A stretch of 64,000 bases of DNA from Tenebrio molitor (GCF_963966145.1 NC_091048.1:17236001-17300000); one strand, 5' to 3'. Counted from the first letter of the stretch, positions 23,745 through 35,126 are shown. The notes: a model not told the origin generated them from the letters alone. Translations and numbers: made by a program.

Positions 23745-24560
23745 AAGTACTAGGCCGGGAATTTAGGTTCCCGGCGGATTTTGAATCATGCAAAACCGTC
23801 GATAACGGCCGGCGGCATGAAATAGTAATTAACGTTATAAGTCCGGGAACTCATAGTTTACAGTACGAGTTCGACGTTTAAGGACGAGGCGACGAAGGAG
23901 CCGAGTCTTGAAACTCGAAACGAGTACTGTAAAAAGAGTTCACGGACGAATGTCGTTATGTATTTTATTTCATCCTGCCTCAAATTTCGTTTGAAAGAAA
24001 CATTGAAATTAATTTCAAAATAATTCAACAAAAGCTCCAAATCTAGTCACATTTTTGGAACATGATTAGCAACGGCTGTTTGGCAATTGTTTATTTTGTT
24101 GAAATAATTTTGTGCGTCAAAATGACTTCTAAAGCAAATCCTCCAGAAATTGTAAGAAAATCTGCAGAAGCCTGTACTGAATTAATACCTAGCAAGTCTG
24201 GTGAAAGGAATCAAAAACAATTCAGCCATTTTTGTAAATGGAAATCAGAAAATAATGTCAAGAAAATTACGGAAGAGGTTATACTGGCTGGCCTATTTTT
24301 TTAGATTTGGTTTAAATTGTTGTATTATTTTATTTGTGAACTAACGTTTTTAGTCTGAGAAAGTAAGTGCATCTTCTTTGTGGCCGAAATAGTTAAATTG
24401 TTAATTTGAATTTAGATGTAGTTTTGAATAAAACATTTCTTAAACCTGAATAATTGTTATTGCGATTGTTACTTTTGTGTTTCCAATAGCAACACTTAAC
24501 CGGCGTCCGGCCGTTTTTTGCGTTTTCCCGGATTCAAACTGATGACGTAAAGTATTGAAA
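23745..24560 (+). mobile_element. Element carrying tyrosine-recombinase fragment
   Basis: Sub-terminal inverted blocks, ACGGCCGGCGGC with TTTGAATC on the left and GTCCGGCCGT with GGATTCAAA on the right, suggest one unit of about 800 bp. It contains a GC-apex hairpin at 23855-23940 (GTACGAGTTCGAC to GAAACGAGTAC, apex GCGACGAAGGAGCCGAG) and then the frame at 24122-24304. An AATAAA lies at 24427. Confidence 0.5.
24122..24304 (+). pseudogene. Tyrosine recombinase (Crypton-like) N-terminal fragment
   Basis: Sixty codons from ATG. The stretch ELIPSKSGERNQKQFSHFCK followed by WKSENNVKKITEEVILA matches the N-terminal, SAM-like core-binding domain of the insect tyrosine-recombinase family (pattern LLPEKS.ERYEK.Y.DF..W....v...tE.V.LAYF). 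The frame leaves the family after VILAG and stops; the catalytic Arg-His-Arg-Tyr domain, about 250 residues, is missing. The family is widespread in arthropods and allied to Cryptons. Here it sits just after a GC-apex hairpin. A second fragment is at 45514-45834. Confidence 0.7.
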
Positions 24561-24778
24561 TTTGACACAGGATGAAATAAAAGTTATTTTCGAATTCGAA
24601 TTCATCTCCAAACCTCAAATCTGGGGACATTTGTTTATTGTTTATTTATATTTTTACGTCAATTGGGCAAGGCAAAAGGCCAATTATTAGTTCTTCGATT
24701 TCATTTACACTACCCGACATGATTTGTCTAACTGACCCAACTATGAGAATTTCTTATACCTTTCATTTATTAGAACTA

Positions 24779-25508
24779 CAGGTGTCCCAAAAAAAAGACG
24801 AGTCCATAGCTCCCTTATTTATCGGAGTATTTTAATTATCTATACACCAAATTAAATGGTTGTTAATAGGCTACAAAACGGCTTAATAAATTCACGTATA
24901 GCTCCAAGGGTTCAAGACTAAACTGTCAAAATATTTTTTTTCAAATGGGATTACATACTTTTTTTTAGTAATTCTGATAGAGATTTTAATTCTAAAAACA
25001 ACAATGTATCACAAGTAGGTATAACTTCACATAAAAAAATTACACTAACTTTTGAAACAAATGACGAGCACCAAGCGAAAAGCTATCAAAATGCATTGCG
25101 TTACAATGTAATAACCAAATTAAGGTAGCTGGAAAAACAAATGACAAATAATAACATGTGGAATTGCGCAGATATGCCGCCAATGTTTAGCGCAAAATGG
25201 AATATAGACGATTGTAGCGTTTTTTTAAATTTTTTTGGTGAAATTTTTGGTAATTAAGTGTATACATACTTGTGATACATTGTTGTTTTCAGAATAAAAA
25301 TCTCTATCAGAATTACTAAAAAAAAAAATATGTCATCCCATTTGAAAAAAAATATTTTGACAGTGTGCCCTTAAAGCCGATGGGGCTATACTTGAATTTA
25401 TTAGGCCGTTTTGTAGTCTATTAACAACTATTTAATTTGGTGTACAGATAATTAAAATCTTCCGATAAATAAGGGAGTTATGGACTCGTCTTCTTTTTTG
25501 GGGTATTT
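24779..25508. mobile_element. TIR element, about 730 bp
   Basis: Arms of about 260 bp: AAAGACGAGTCCATAGCTCC and GGAGTTATGGACTCGTCTTC near the ends, TTCTGATAGAGATTTT and its complement further in. TA precedes the left end; the right end is degraded. Confidence 0.8.
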
Positions 25509-25592
25509 TGGTACATGACACCCGATTTCCATATTCCATCACGTCACGTTTGCGAGCTAGACACCTATGAACATTTTTTATGTACTCGCGTA

Positions 25593-26307
25593 TTATCTAT
25601 TCATTTTGATTGTGACCACAACGAAAAAAATAGTAGGCGCTGTTTAGCTGTGTGCTGCATACGTTTTCCACTAAATTTTTGTGTGGTGTGAACGTGATGT
25701 GAAAATGTCAAAATTGTCAAAACTTAACAATGGTGGTAAAGCAATGATCTCAATGTATTTATCGCTATAAATGAAGAATCAAGGAAATGGTCATTTGGCA
25801 ATAAGGAAAACGTGAAAAATACCTTTAAATTAATTCCATTGATTAATGGAAATATTTTTAGATAAAAACTAATCGGACAGCAAGGAACACAAAGTTCATA
25901 AAAATGTTTTATAGGGGATAAAAAGGCAAAGAGCATCAAACTACAATACTTACAACGCCTGGCCAAAGTGTATAACAAAATAGCACAAATAGAGCTAACT
26001 TTATTGGCGATGTTCGTCTTTGTGAGTTGTTTTCCGTTGGCTTCAATAAATGTCTCGAAACAAGTCAATATTAACCGTTTGTTCTCCACTTTGACAAGAC
26101 AACGAACGTGGCATTTTCTTTTTGAATTCTGAAATTTCGTACCCAAACTCATTTTTATAGGTATGCGCACACTGTACGTCGAAAAACGTTTGCGCAAGTC
26201 GTTGTGAGTTGCCAACTGCGGCTGGAGTGTTATCTACAATTCCCTATCAATAACCTAGCAACTGAAAAGTTACTAGGGACTGGTCACAATCAAAATGAAT
26301 AGATATT
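25593..26307 (-). mobile_element. TIR segment with a 163-codon ORF
   Basis: ATCTATTCATTTTGATTGTG on the left and CACAATCAAAATGAATAGAT on the right are exact complements, about 27 bp in all. Between them, minus strand 25724-26215, runs the longest open frame of the window: basic at the N-terminus (MATHNDLRKRFSTYSVRIPI), cysteine-rich and hydrophobic later (PCCPISFYLKIFPL). I recognise no family, and the codon bias is that of AT-rich filler, so it may be chance. Confidence 0.45.
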
Positions 26308-26319
26308 ATTAGCTATTTA

Positions 26320-26422
26320 TGCGTTACAACGATGATTACGCCCGGAGAACGATGAATCCAGCTCGAGGGCTTTAGCCCGAGAGATGGATATCGTTTGATG
26401 GGCGTAATCATGCGGTGACGCC
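26320..26422. repeat. GC-apex hairpin
   Basis: GATGATTACGCCC pairs with GGGCGTAATCAT; the inner stem is CTCGAGGGC/GCCCGAG around TTTA. It is followed at 26517-26570 by three near copies of a 19 bp unit starting TTACGCCCG. Confidence 0.7.
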
Positions 26423-26516
26423 GTGGTGCATACAAGATTTTATTTTTCACTATACGTGTTCTTTAAAAAAAAAAATTGGCATCTTTGCAATTATGAATTG
26501 ATGAGGGCGTTATGAA

Positions 26517-26570
26517 TTCATTACGCCCGTTTATTCTTATTACGCCCGCTTATTCTTATTACGCCCTGTT
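26517..26570 (+). repeat. 19 bp tandem repeat, 3 units
   Basis: TTACGCCCGTTTATTCTTA, then the same with CTTATT, then a third decayed unit. The TTACGCCC core is also the arm of the hairpin just upstream. Confidence 0.7.
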
Positions 26571-26689
26571 TTATTCCCCGGTTGTTATGGACATGTTTAC
26601 GTATTTCGTATCCTAGGGGTTATCATGCAATTATACTAAAGTGAAAAATAAAATAATATATTCATTGTAAATTCATTTCTCTTACAAGC

Positions 26690-26842
26690 ATGAAGAGTAC
26701 ACTAGAAAAATTAAGTAGGCTTAAGATGGGCTTAAGTTGTGTTTGGCATATGTACCAGGGGATATGGTATCCCGCTATGATGGGTGATTTTTGTTGGGTT
26801 CTTCAAAAGGAAGATGATAGCCCGCATAAAAGAAAAAAATAA
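26690..26842 (+). pseudogene. Transposon-borne protein, C-terminal fragment
   Basis: Fifty codons and a stop. RYQG-like WHMYQGIWYPAMMGDFCWVL followed by DSPHKRKK resembles the end of a transposon-associated protein common in arthropods (pattern RYQGRW...MM.DYCW.L.RD.....KRK). Function of that protein is not known to me. The rest of it is absent. The C-terminal position is consistent with the stop. Confidence 0.5.
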
Positions 26843-27240
26843 GTTTTTTATTGGATTGTACTGGTACTTAATCCTCCTTAGTCTGTTAACAATTTGCAAT
26901 AGAATTATCATTGATTTTTAAGTTTTTTTACTGTTTTAATAAAAATAACCTTAATGCATATGGGTTGTCACATGTTATTCCTAACTCGGAATCTAGACGT
27001 GCTAGAATAAATCTGTTGACGTTTATAGAATCAACAGACCCTAATTACCCCAGATTCGGTGTTTTCACTGCAGTTATAAAAAAAATTCAAAAATGTCGGG
27101 TAGTGTAATTATTTACATTTTTTTTTCATTTATGCACCTTCTTCAAATTTGATTTTAAACCAACCAAACAACATTTTTGACGGTCCATTTGGCCAATAAC
27201 AGAAACCAGCTTTGAATTTCCCAATCTCACTACTTGTTTT

Positions 27241-27365
27241 TTATATGAGATCCTCCAGAAATTCAATTTCCACGGACTTCAGGTTCTTTGGCATTCGAGG
27301 CGAGATCGTGTCATAGGTCAGTTTAAACAGTCGATAGTTCCACAAATTTGTAGATTTCGCCAGCA
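27241..27365 (-). CDS. Orphan terminal coding exon, unidentified
   Basis: An acceptor (TTCTAATTCAG, ending at 27366 on the minus strand) is followed by a phase-2 exon of 40 codons and TAA. It reads LAKSTNLWNYRLFKLTYDTI, then SPRMPKNLKSVEIEFLEDLI. The composition (W, Y, P, R, a balanced charged end) is unlike the Phe/Asn/Lys/Ile noise of the AT-rich frames around it, and GC is higher. I do not recognise the family. No upstream exon could be placed with confidence; the GC-richer stretch at 27640-28250 is the natural place to look. No AATAAA follows within 150 bp, which weakens the call. It lies on the same strand as STK32, upstream of its first visible exon, so it would be either nested in an STK32 intron or a neighbour. 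Confidence 0.4.
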
Positions 27366-27639
27366 CTGAATTAGAATCTGATTATTTATCATTTATCTAT
27401 CAATATATTTATCTATGTGTAGCATGCAATTCTGAATTCTGATCAATAACCTAAACTAATTATTATCAGCGATAACGGTGGCACTTGTCAATGGTCTTAA
27501 ATTAAATCAAATTTCCACACGGCACTTTTTCCAAAAAGACTTCAGTTTTTGCTCATTTTATCCACTTAACGTTCTAGGACACTCATAAAGCTTTCGCAAA
27601 TGTAACAAAATTAAGATGTTAATTTAATGCCGTGTTAGA

Positions 27640-28250
27640 GATCCGTTTTTGGCTATTCCGCTAACGTAACAGGGAAAAAACGAGATTCGGAACCAGTGGG
27701 CCAGATGATTCTTTCGATTTAATGATTCCACCTTCTAGACGTCGCTTTTGATGGTTGTTCATGATTCGTCTCTGCTTTTAACTTAAAATATTTTCCTCGT
27801 TCCACGGCAGATTCGGCGAATGAGACACTGATTAAGTTTGAAAGCTACCAGTCAACAGTAGCTGTTGTGCTTCGCACAATTATCGTCGCCGAGAACTTCC
27901 CCTTGCAAATAAAATTCAAGCCTCTAACCAATTTATGTGAAGTTTACTACTGAGAATACGGCGCCCCGGTGGTGTTTCTGTCGATTGGGGGATTTAGATG
28001 AGATACGCTCGCTGTCGCCGATCATGCCGACTAAGCCCCGGATAGCTAAAAATCGCCTCCAGTCCACAATCCTTGCTTAATAAAGTTAACCGGACCCGGG
28101 ATGTATGAAGCGAACAAATATAAAGGGTTTCTGGTCCGACCTCTTCTGCGAAAAAATTTCATAGTTGCCCTGGGGATTCGCCATCCTACGGCAGAAAAAT
28201 ACCAACCGAGTCGAGCAAAATTATTTTAGAACTTTACAGCGATTATAACA
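27640..28250. other. GC-richer unique island
   Basis: No repeats were found here and GC is clearly above the surroundings. Short frames exist on the minus strand (33 codons from 27759, 32 codons from about 28175), but neither has convincing splice sites. It could hold regulatory DNA or upstream exons of the orphan exon at 27241. Confidence 0.35.
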
Positions 28251-28766
28251 AGCGTTTTATTTTTATACTATAAAAAATGGTGTAAATTTTATTCATAACA
28301 AGAAAAACGCGGCGGGTTTTGTACTGCACGTTTTAATTAATTTTCATGAAATCCTAATTAAGTCCTTTATAATTACGTGTAGTTTGAAATACGACATTCT
28401 TTCCTTTTAACGCTAAATGTTAAGAATTATTCAGTGAAATTTGCTTTTCTCTAATAGTGGACAAAACCGAGATTCATGCAGTGATAAAAAAAATACCTCT
28501 GTGAAAGGCAAGAATCCATAAGGATCAGAATAATTATTTGAATTTTACACTTTCGTTAAAATGTTTATCAGGGAAAATAAGTGTTTAACTACGAGTATCT
28601 TCGTATTTTTTAGTACATATTGGGTGATTCAAAATGATTGTAGATAAGTATGGCAACTATGCACGAAAATTTATGTGGCAACTCTGTAGGTAGAATACAG
28701 TTGACATTTCTTTGACAGTTCATAGGCGCGCAATTTTGAAAATTGTCAAGTTAATATGCAATGTTA

Positions 28767-29535
28767 TAATAGTATATTAAAAGACAAGTTTCATAAGACC
28801 AGTCTTCAAGCACGAATTCAAGATTAAAAAACGAGTGGCGTAGCCACGAGTTATTCTAAAGAATGAGTGCTTCAAGGTCTATGAAACGGGTTTTTTTATA
28901 CTATTTTTTATAATTTGCCCTTTTTAAGCCGTTTTTAAACAAAAATGTTTACTTTCCTAGATTTAGGGATTTTTGTGGCGGTTGGTAATGTCTTAATTTT
29001 AAAAGTGAAAATTTGATCAAGTCTTCAAAGTCGCCTTTTGTTTTATTCAAATTATGTCACAAAACACGAATATGGAAGATAATCTTTCATGTACAGTCGC
29101 GAGCAATAAATTTTGGTCGTCAAGGTCATTCTTTGACGCAATAATTGAAAATGCTCCATTGTAAAACAGTCGTAAATGTCATAACCTAACATCATGTTGT
29201 ATGACATTAATTGTCATTTTGTTCTCATTTTTTGACACTTTGTTGACATGGGCATAATCAGGCAGGGACATTTTTTAAATTTGTGACAATCTAACCAAAT
29301 TTTGCAATGACATTGACGACCAAAATTTATTGCTCGCTGAAATACGTGAAATTGGCAAAAATACGGTCGCGAATTTGTTGCCTGATAAATCCTGATAAAT
29401 AATTCTTTGTACATTTTGTAATTTAAACTGAGACGCATGACAGATCAAGCTTTGCCAACCTAAAAATTTTCGTAAAATGTTCTCGTGAAATAATGGCTAT
29501 TAGAGAATCAAAATGGAGGCAAATTACAAAAAAAA
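28767..29535 (+). mobile_element. H3 hairpin element, copy 2, interrupted
   Basis: Near-identical to 20743-21327 from AATAGTATATTAAAAGACAA through the conserved box (28963-28990) to GAGAATCAAAATGGAG. It is interrupted at 29094-29339 by another MITE and lacks about 50 bp near the end that copy 1 has. Confidence 0.9.
29094..29339. mobile_element. MITE nested in H3 copy 2
   Basis: GCGAGCAATAAATTTTGGTC on the left and GACCAAAATTTATTGCTCGC (as complement ends) on the right are exact inverted repeats; TA precedes the left end. The ends resemble those at 32122-32377 and 53153-53507 (AAATTTTGG and GTCGTCA). Confidence 0.88.
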
Positions 29536-30568
29536 AATAAACTTTTCTGTCAGTCACCCAGTCAATTTTGAATTTTAAATTTTCAGTTAATTGTGTAATT
29601 CAGTGTAATTAAATCATTGCTTTGATATGTTGCTTACCTGTTATTATGCCACAAATGACAATTTTTGAATGCCAAAAAGACAAAAACATGTCAAGAGTAA
29701 AAAATGAGGTTATTAACGTAAAGGTTATTTTAGAATTTATATCATCACATTGACAATACTGCCCGAAATTGTAATTCCGCAACTGTACTTACAGAAATAT
29801 TAGCGCCACTGTCAAATTTGATATGGGACTTCTTACATTAACTCACCACCACGGGTAAATCTAATCTTCATATTTTCCTTTTTTCTCGGAAATTTTGTTA
29901 TCAAAGGCTATAGTTTTTTTTATGTCCTTACAATCAGAAAAAAAACTAACAGAATCAATAAAAAAATTATATGTTACCATTTGAAAAATAAAAGTTGCCC
30001 ATTGCCCATAAATGGGTAGATGGTATAAAAATTATATGCTCACTCAGATTTGTAATGTTTTTAGAGTCTTTTCGTTTCCTGTATAATTTTTTTATTTAGG
30101 TCATTAATAGCAAAGTTATAGCGTGGGCCGTTTTTTAAGACAGCGTGTATAAAATAAATACATACTTACCTTGCTGCTCTTTTTTGGTTCAAAGTTTGTG
30201 CAAGGTATGGCTTTAATCCGCTTTTTTCGATCATCTTTATTTTTAGGGAAACACAAAAACAGATCATTTTAGGGCCATTATCTTAATTTGAATTACACAA
30301 TGGTACACAACAACGGTGAGGCATTCTGAAAAATCTTAGTAAATAATCTCTGATCTCAAGACCCAAATGAAACGTCAAATATTGAAAATGCCGGTTGTGA
30401 CGTCACGATGCGTGAGCGCACCAGCTTCCAGGCCCTGGCGGTGATTATTTTTACTAGGATAACTAATTTTCAACTAGGAACTAATTACTGTAGATTGCAT
30501 ATTGTAGTTATTTGCGGGTAGTTATTCAAATTTACAAGTTAGAATAGTAATCGAAATAAAATAATTCT

Positions 30569-30964
30569 TTTTTATTATACCTGAATCATAATCCCTGTTT
30601 TTGACACTAAAATGCGTGCGAAAAAGGGCCCTTAAAACACTAAAGCTTTAAGGTCGCTTAAGTAACAACAAATTCACCTATATTTTGAACAATGGTAAAT
30701 AGACATTTACACACAATTTATAGTAGCAACGAAACAAAAACAATTGACCATTTCTATATCAACGATTAGTGACACAGATTACTTTGGAAAAAGAATTTCA
30801 ATTTTTTTTTTTGGTTGGTAGGTAGTTGTAGGGACCATAGCTACACGTTTATAAGGGCCTTTAAAGCACTTGCGACGTTAAAAGCACTCCGCTACGCGTC
30901 GTGCTCTTAAACTCGTCGCGCGTGCTTTAAAGGCTTCCTTATAAACTTATATCATAATATACTG
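30569..30964 (-). mobile_element. H1 hairpin element, copy 2
   Basis: Reverse orientation of H1, from TTATTATACCTGAATCATAA to ATATCATAATATACT. The apex CTCCGCTACGCGTCGTGCTC is preserved. Confidence 0.9.
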
Positions 30965-31216
30965 TTATAAAAAGTTATTTCTTTTCAATAATTTAATAAT
31001 AATTTTGAATAGTAATACACTTTATCATATTTATCTTCTTCTTCCTATCTTAAATTTTGTCTTCTTAACATATTGTAAGAAGCAAAATTTGAATGTACAG
31101 TTAATTTCAAAATTATAGAGTAGGTACACCTGAAAAATCAAGAAGTCGTATTTTTAAATAGGTTAGCTAAGTTTGACAACATAAAACGTCGCAGATATTT
31201 GAGAACACCATAATAT

Positions 31217-31635
31217 TGTTTTCCACTACTAGTCTCAGAAGGGTTCATTATTGACTCTCGAACCAACCCCAGAAGTAGAATTTCTCTCCCAAGGTTAATA
31301 ATAATTTTCATTATTAACCTAGGTGAATAATGAACAGCCGTCTCCTAGCAACGAAAAATTCTCATTGATTTCATTGGTTAACGTAGATGATTTTCATAGC
31401 AACCGTTGAAAAATGAGAACTCGGATCGTCGCATCGTACAAAATAATTTAATTAATAATTATTATCCGAAAGGGTTTTAACGTATCTAGTAGTGGAAAAA
31501 ATAGTATATAAACCACGGTGAAGAAGTCCCTTCTTATAGCCTTCGCGCCTTAGAACCCTCGGCACGCCTCGGGCTCTAATCTTGGCGCTCTGGCTATAAT
31601 CATGAACTTCTTCACCTTGGTTTATAATATACTAT
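31217..31635 (+). mobile_element. H2 hairpin element, copy 2
   Basis: Same body as 20128-20520 (CACTACTAGTCTCAGAAG, GAACTCGGATCGTCGCATCG), but the terminal hairpin is different: CACGGTGAAGAAGT with ACTTCTTCACCTTG, apex CCTCGGCACGCCTCGGG. It ends TTATAATATACTATTG. Confidence 0.88.
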
Positions 31636-32121
31636 TGTTTTATCCTCTGCACGGTGCTCTTGGCGATGTTATAATACCTACTGGGCTAGGCTCCGGATCG
31701 ACCACCCTTCTTTGGCTTTGATCATTGACAAAAAATGTAAGTGCATTTCACACTATAGATAATTAGGTCTACTCTATAATTTTGAAATTAACTGTACGTA
31801 TGTATTTATGTATGTATCCTTTGGCCGCTTATTACTAAAGAATTACACAGATTTTTATGGAAGCATCACTAATACTCGTAGATATAGTATCTCTTCAAAC
31901 TAGGTTTCAGTAAACAAACAATTGCACCACTTTGCGAGGGGGCTAAATAGCAACGAAAAGGGTCAAGCAAATTTGAAAATTTCTTTAGCGAGTTTTCGGA
32001 GCAGTTGCTTCGTAACGGCGTGTTTACAAGACATCTTAACATTAAGTATTTGTTGTTACTACAATTACATTTATTTGCTTTAATTTGGTACAAGTAGTTG
32101 GGTTTTAATTAAAAAAATGTA

Positions 32122-32377
32122 CAATGGCGGACAAAAAATTTCGTCCACAACTGTCATTCCACTCACGCATGCTGTAAAGCAGGCTCTAGGAACGAATAAC
32201 CTCACTTGACATGTTGACATGTGTCTATCAAATTGGGTCTATGTTCTTATGTCTGACAGTAATAAATTTCAAATTTTAATTTGCAAACGTCAGTCATAAT
32301 GACAATAAAGTTTAAACTAAACCCAATTTTTGTGAAATGACAGGAAAAGGGTGGATGAAATTTTTTGGCCGGAATAG
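32122..32377. mobile_element. MITE, 256 bp, TA duplication
   Basis: CAATGGCGGACAAAAAATTT on the left and AAATTTTTTGGCCGGAATAG on the right are inverted over about 25 bp, with TA on both sides. Related by its ends to 53153-53507. A loose similar end, CTATTCCGGACACGG, is at 32611. Confidence 0.75.
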
Positions 32378-32379
32378 TA

Positions 32380-34440
32380 CTTCTGATTTCGATTTACACA
32401 TGATTTCATTTTTCGACGCTTGTTTAACACACTTTGACAGCATTGCAACTTCAATTAGATTTTCCCTCAAACACAACTTATATCACAATTTACATTCTTT
32501 GTTTTTAATTGTTGTTTTTTTTTTGTGACATTGTGACATTGAAATAATTTATTGGGCTGGACCTACGAGCACTTGAAAACTCATTTCTCAAAGTAAGTGA
32601 CAGTGAACACGTACTATTCCGGACACGGAATCTTGGCCTCTTGGCCAACATTTTTTAGACATTTCTAAAAAATGATGTAATGCAGTCATTAGTGTCATTA
32701 ATAAATGACAATTATTACAAATCACTTTGAAGTTTTTCTTGTGACATCAAAAAAGCAGGGAAATGACATTATGTGGTTTATAGAAAAAGCCCTTATATGG
32801 AAATGGTAGAACGAAAACCTTTTTTTTTTTACTGTACAACGAATCTACCCGCACGAAGCTAGCTTTATATGAAAAACTTTCATTTTGGTAACTGTTTAAC
32901 AATTTCCTTGAAATTCAAATTATAAAATTGTAAAGTAGTGATATTACATATTTTAAAATACGAGTATAGTCAGAGTAGATTATTCTGCTGCTTTTGTTAG
33001 GTACTTAGCTTTGAAATAGAGACATAAATGAAAATTCATTTTACGCATTTAATTAACGACTAAAAAACCAAAGTTCTGTTTTCTTTATATAGAATATCTA
33101 CACAATACGCTTAAATTTTTTAAAACTGGTTAAAATGGTAAAAGTTGTGAACGTGGTTAATGATGAGTTTAATTTTTAGAATTATTTTTCTTTCTTTTTA
33201 ACTGAAAACTTTGTGCATCGTGACAAAAGTCCTTGTAATGAGTACGATATATGAATATTTTTTGAATTTGTTTGCCGACAATTTGTTTAATCATTATCCG
33301 TCACTCGCAGCCAGATGACGAACTGACAATACATACTCCAATATTGCACGTGTGTTGTTCCTTGATATATTACATTTTAAAGTGTCATACCGTAAATAAA
33401 AAACTAGCACCATGCATGCTTTCTATTTTTTATAGACTTCCCAATAATGTTCACTTTATATAAGATATGTACTACAAAACGCACACAAGTACGAATAGGA
33501 AAAACAATTCCTTCTCACAATAAAATAAAAATATCAAATAGTTCATGCAAAGTGCACTTACCTACGTTTTTAATTAATGAGACGAAATACCTATATTTTT
33601 TTTAACTGAATGAAAGTGAATGTGCATTGTCTTACGGTAATGCACTTGTTGGTTATCGTGTATTCTGTCGTCATGACTGAAAGATTGAAAACGGTGTTGG
33701 CATTATAAATTGAACATTTCTTGATTATTCGCCGTTTTACCAATCGATATTTTTATGTGCTCTCTAACTGTTGCAAATGTAATAAGAGGACTTTATTTTA
33801 AGCATTAGACATGCTAATACAGCATTCGAACTCATAGATACAAAATATTTTGTAGATGAAAAAATCTATTATATTGGCATAGATCTAAATTTCAAGAAAT
33901 CGTATTTAATACAAATGTTTCATTGAAAGCGTAAACCAAAATGTAGTAACTTCTTGGGAGTCGGTTATGTAAGTTAGATTAGGTTAAATTTGTCCTGCAC
34001 GTGGATCACGTGCGCTTTACGTGACCATAAAGTTAAAAAAGAGACGGCATTTTAGTGAAATTTTGTGTACTAATTAACTAAAAGTCTAAAATGTTATTGA
34101 CAGATGTAATCTCATTTTAATTCGACAATTATTTTTGTTTTTGTTTCAGAACGCTAAGATCTTATTTTTTTTTAGTCAGCTTTAAAAGACCTACGAAAAT
34201 GATAAATTATAGTAAATTCATACTTGTAATGACGAACTAGAGTTATTAAATTTAGTAACTTTTGTCTTGTGAACACACTTTTTTACCGCGAATTTGGGCT
34301 TTTAAAAAGTTAGGTTATGGGTCACGTCATTTGTTCTGTCAAAACTGGTCCCAATCAAAGTATGTATAGTGAAATTAAATATATTTAATTATTTTGAAAA
34401 AAAAACAGCAAAGTTACACTAAACAAGTACGAAAAGCAGT
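32380..34440. other. AT-rich interval without recognised features
   Basis: Apart from the stray transposon end at 32611, I see no gene, no long inverted repeat and no repeat shared with the rest of the window. Confidence 0.5.
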
Positions 34441-34446
34441 TGAACG

Positions 34447-34545
34447 TAACAATGAAATATGAATTTTAAATGTAGGGAATTTTGCGGTGGTTGGTGACAT
34501 TTATGTGGCATAATTTTAGCAGGCTGTGAAAAAAATTAATTAATT
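34447..34545 (+). repeat. Conserved box with flank, no hairpin
   Basis: GGGAATTTTGCGGTGGTTGG and the following GACATTTATGTGGCATAATT match 9905-9985 in reverse orientation. No hairpin lies immediately beside this copy, so it is probably a truncated element. Confidence 0.7.
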
Positions 34546-34776
34546 AAAAAAATTTACTGCCGGAAAAGTCCAAATACCAGTATGAAAATTAAACTTTTCG
34601 TTCATTGTTATTTATTAATTTGCTTTGTTCTCTGCGAGATTTATTTTTTGACGTATGTTAGTTGACAGTTCAACGCTACCAACATCAATACAGTAAATTT
34701 TACTAGTCTATTCTGACATGCCAACGACTTATTAAAACACTCAAATGACGTCATTTGGGTGCTTTAATTAATTAAT

Positions 34777-35090
34777 AAGAATTACAGAATTCCAGGTTCC
34801 AAGACGCTAACTTTCCTCTAAATACGTTTTTTTTGCTCGCAAGTGTGTAGGATCACGAAAAACTAAGTGCGAATCGGCATTTCGTCGTGGAACTTGTACA
34901 TTTCGAAGTAAAACGACGCAAGAATTACAGAATTCCAGGTTCCAAGACGCTAACTTTCATCTAAATACGTTTTTTCGCTCGCAACTGTGTAGGACCACGA
35001 AAAACTAAGTGCGAATCGGAATTTCGTCGTGGAACTTGTACATTTCGAAGTAAAACGACGTAAGAATTACAGAATTCCAGGTTCCAAGAC
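34777..35090 (+). repeat. 142-143 bp satellite-like array, 2.2 units
   Basis: Units start AAGAATTACAGAATTCCAGG at 34777, 34920 and 35062. Each contains an EcoRI site (GAATTC) and ends TTTCGAAGTAAAACGACG. The same family is at 40275-40634. Unit length and the EcoRI site fit the known Tenebrio molitor satellite; identity was not tested. Confidence 0.9.
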
Positions 35091-35126
35091 GTATATTAAA
35101 GACACATTAGTAACAGTTGTTACATA

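Noticed and set aside
24700..27110. Inverted pair ACACTACCCGACA at 24706 and 27093 as ends of a 2.4 kb element
   Set aside because: Similarity stops after 13 bases on both sides, so chance is the simpler explanation.
34777..35090. CRISPR-like array
   Set aside because: Units are contiguous 142-143 bp repeats without spacers, in a eukaryotic genome; this is satellite DNA.
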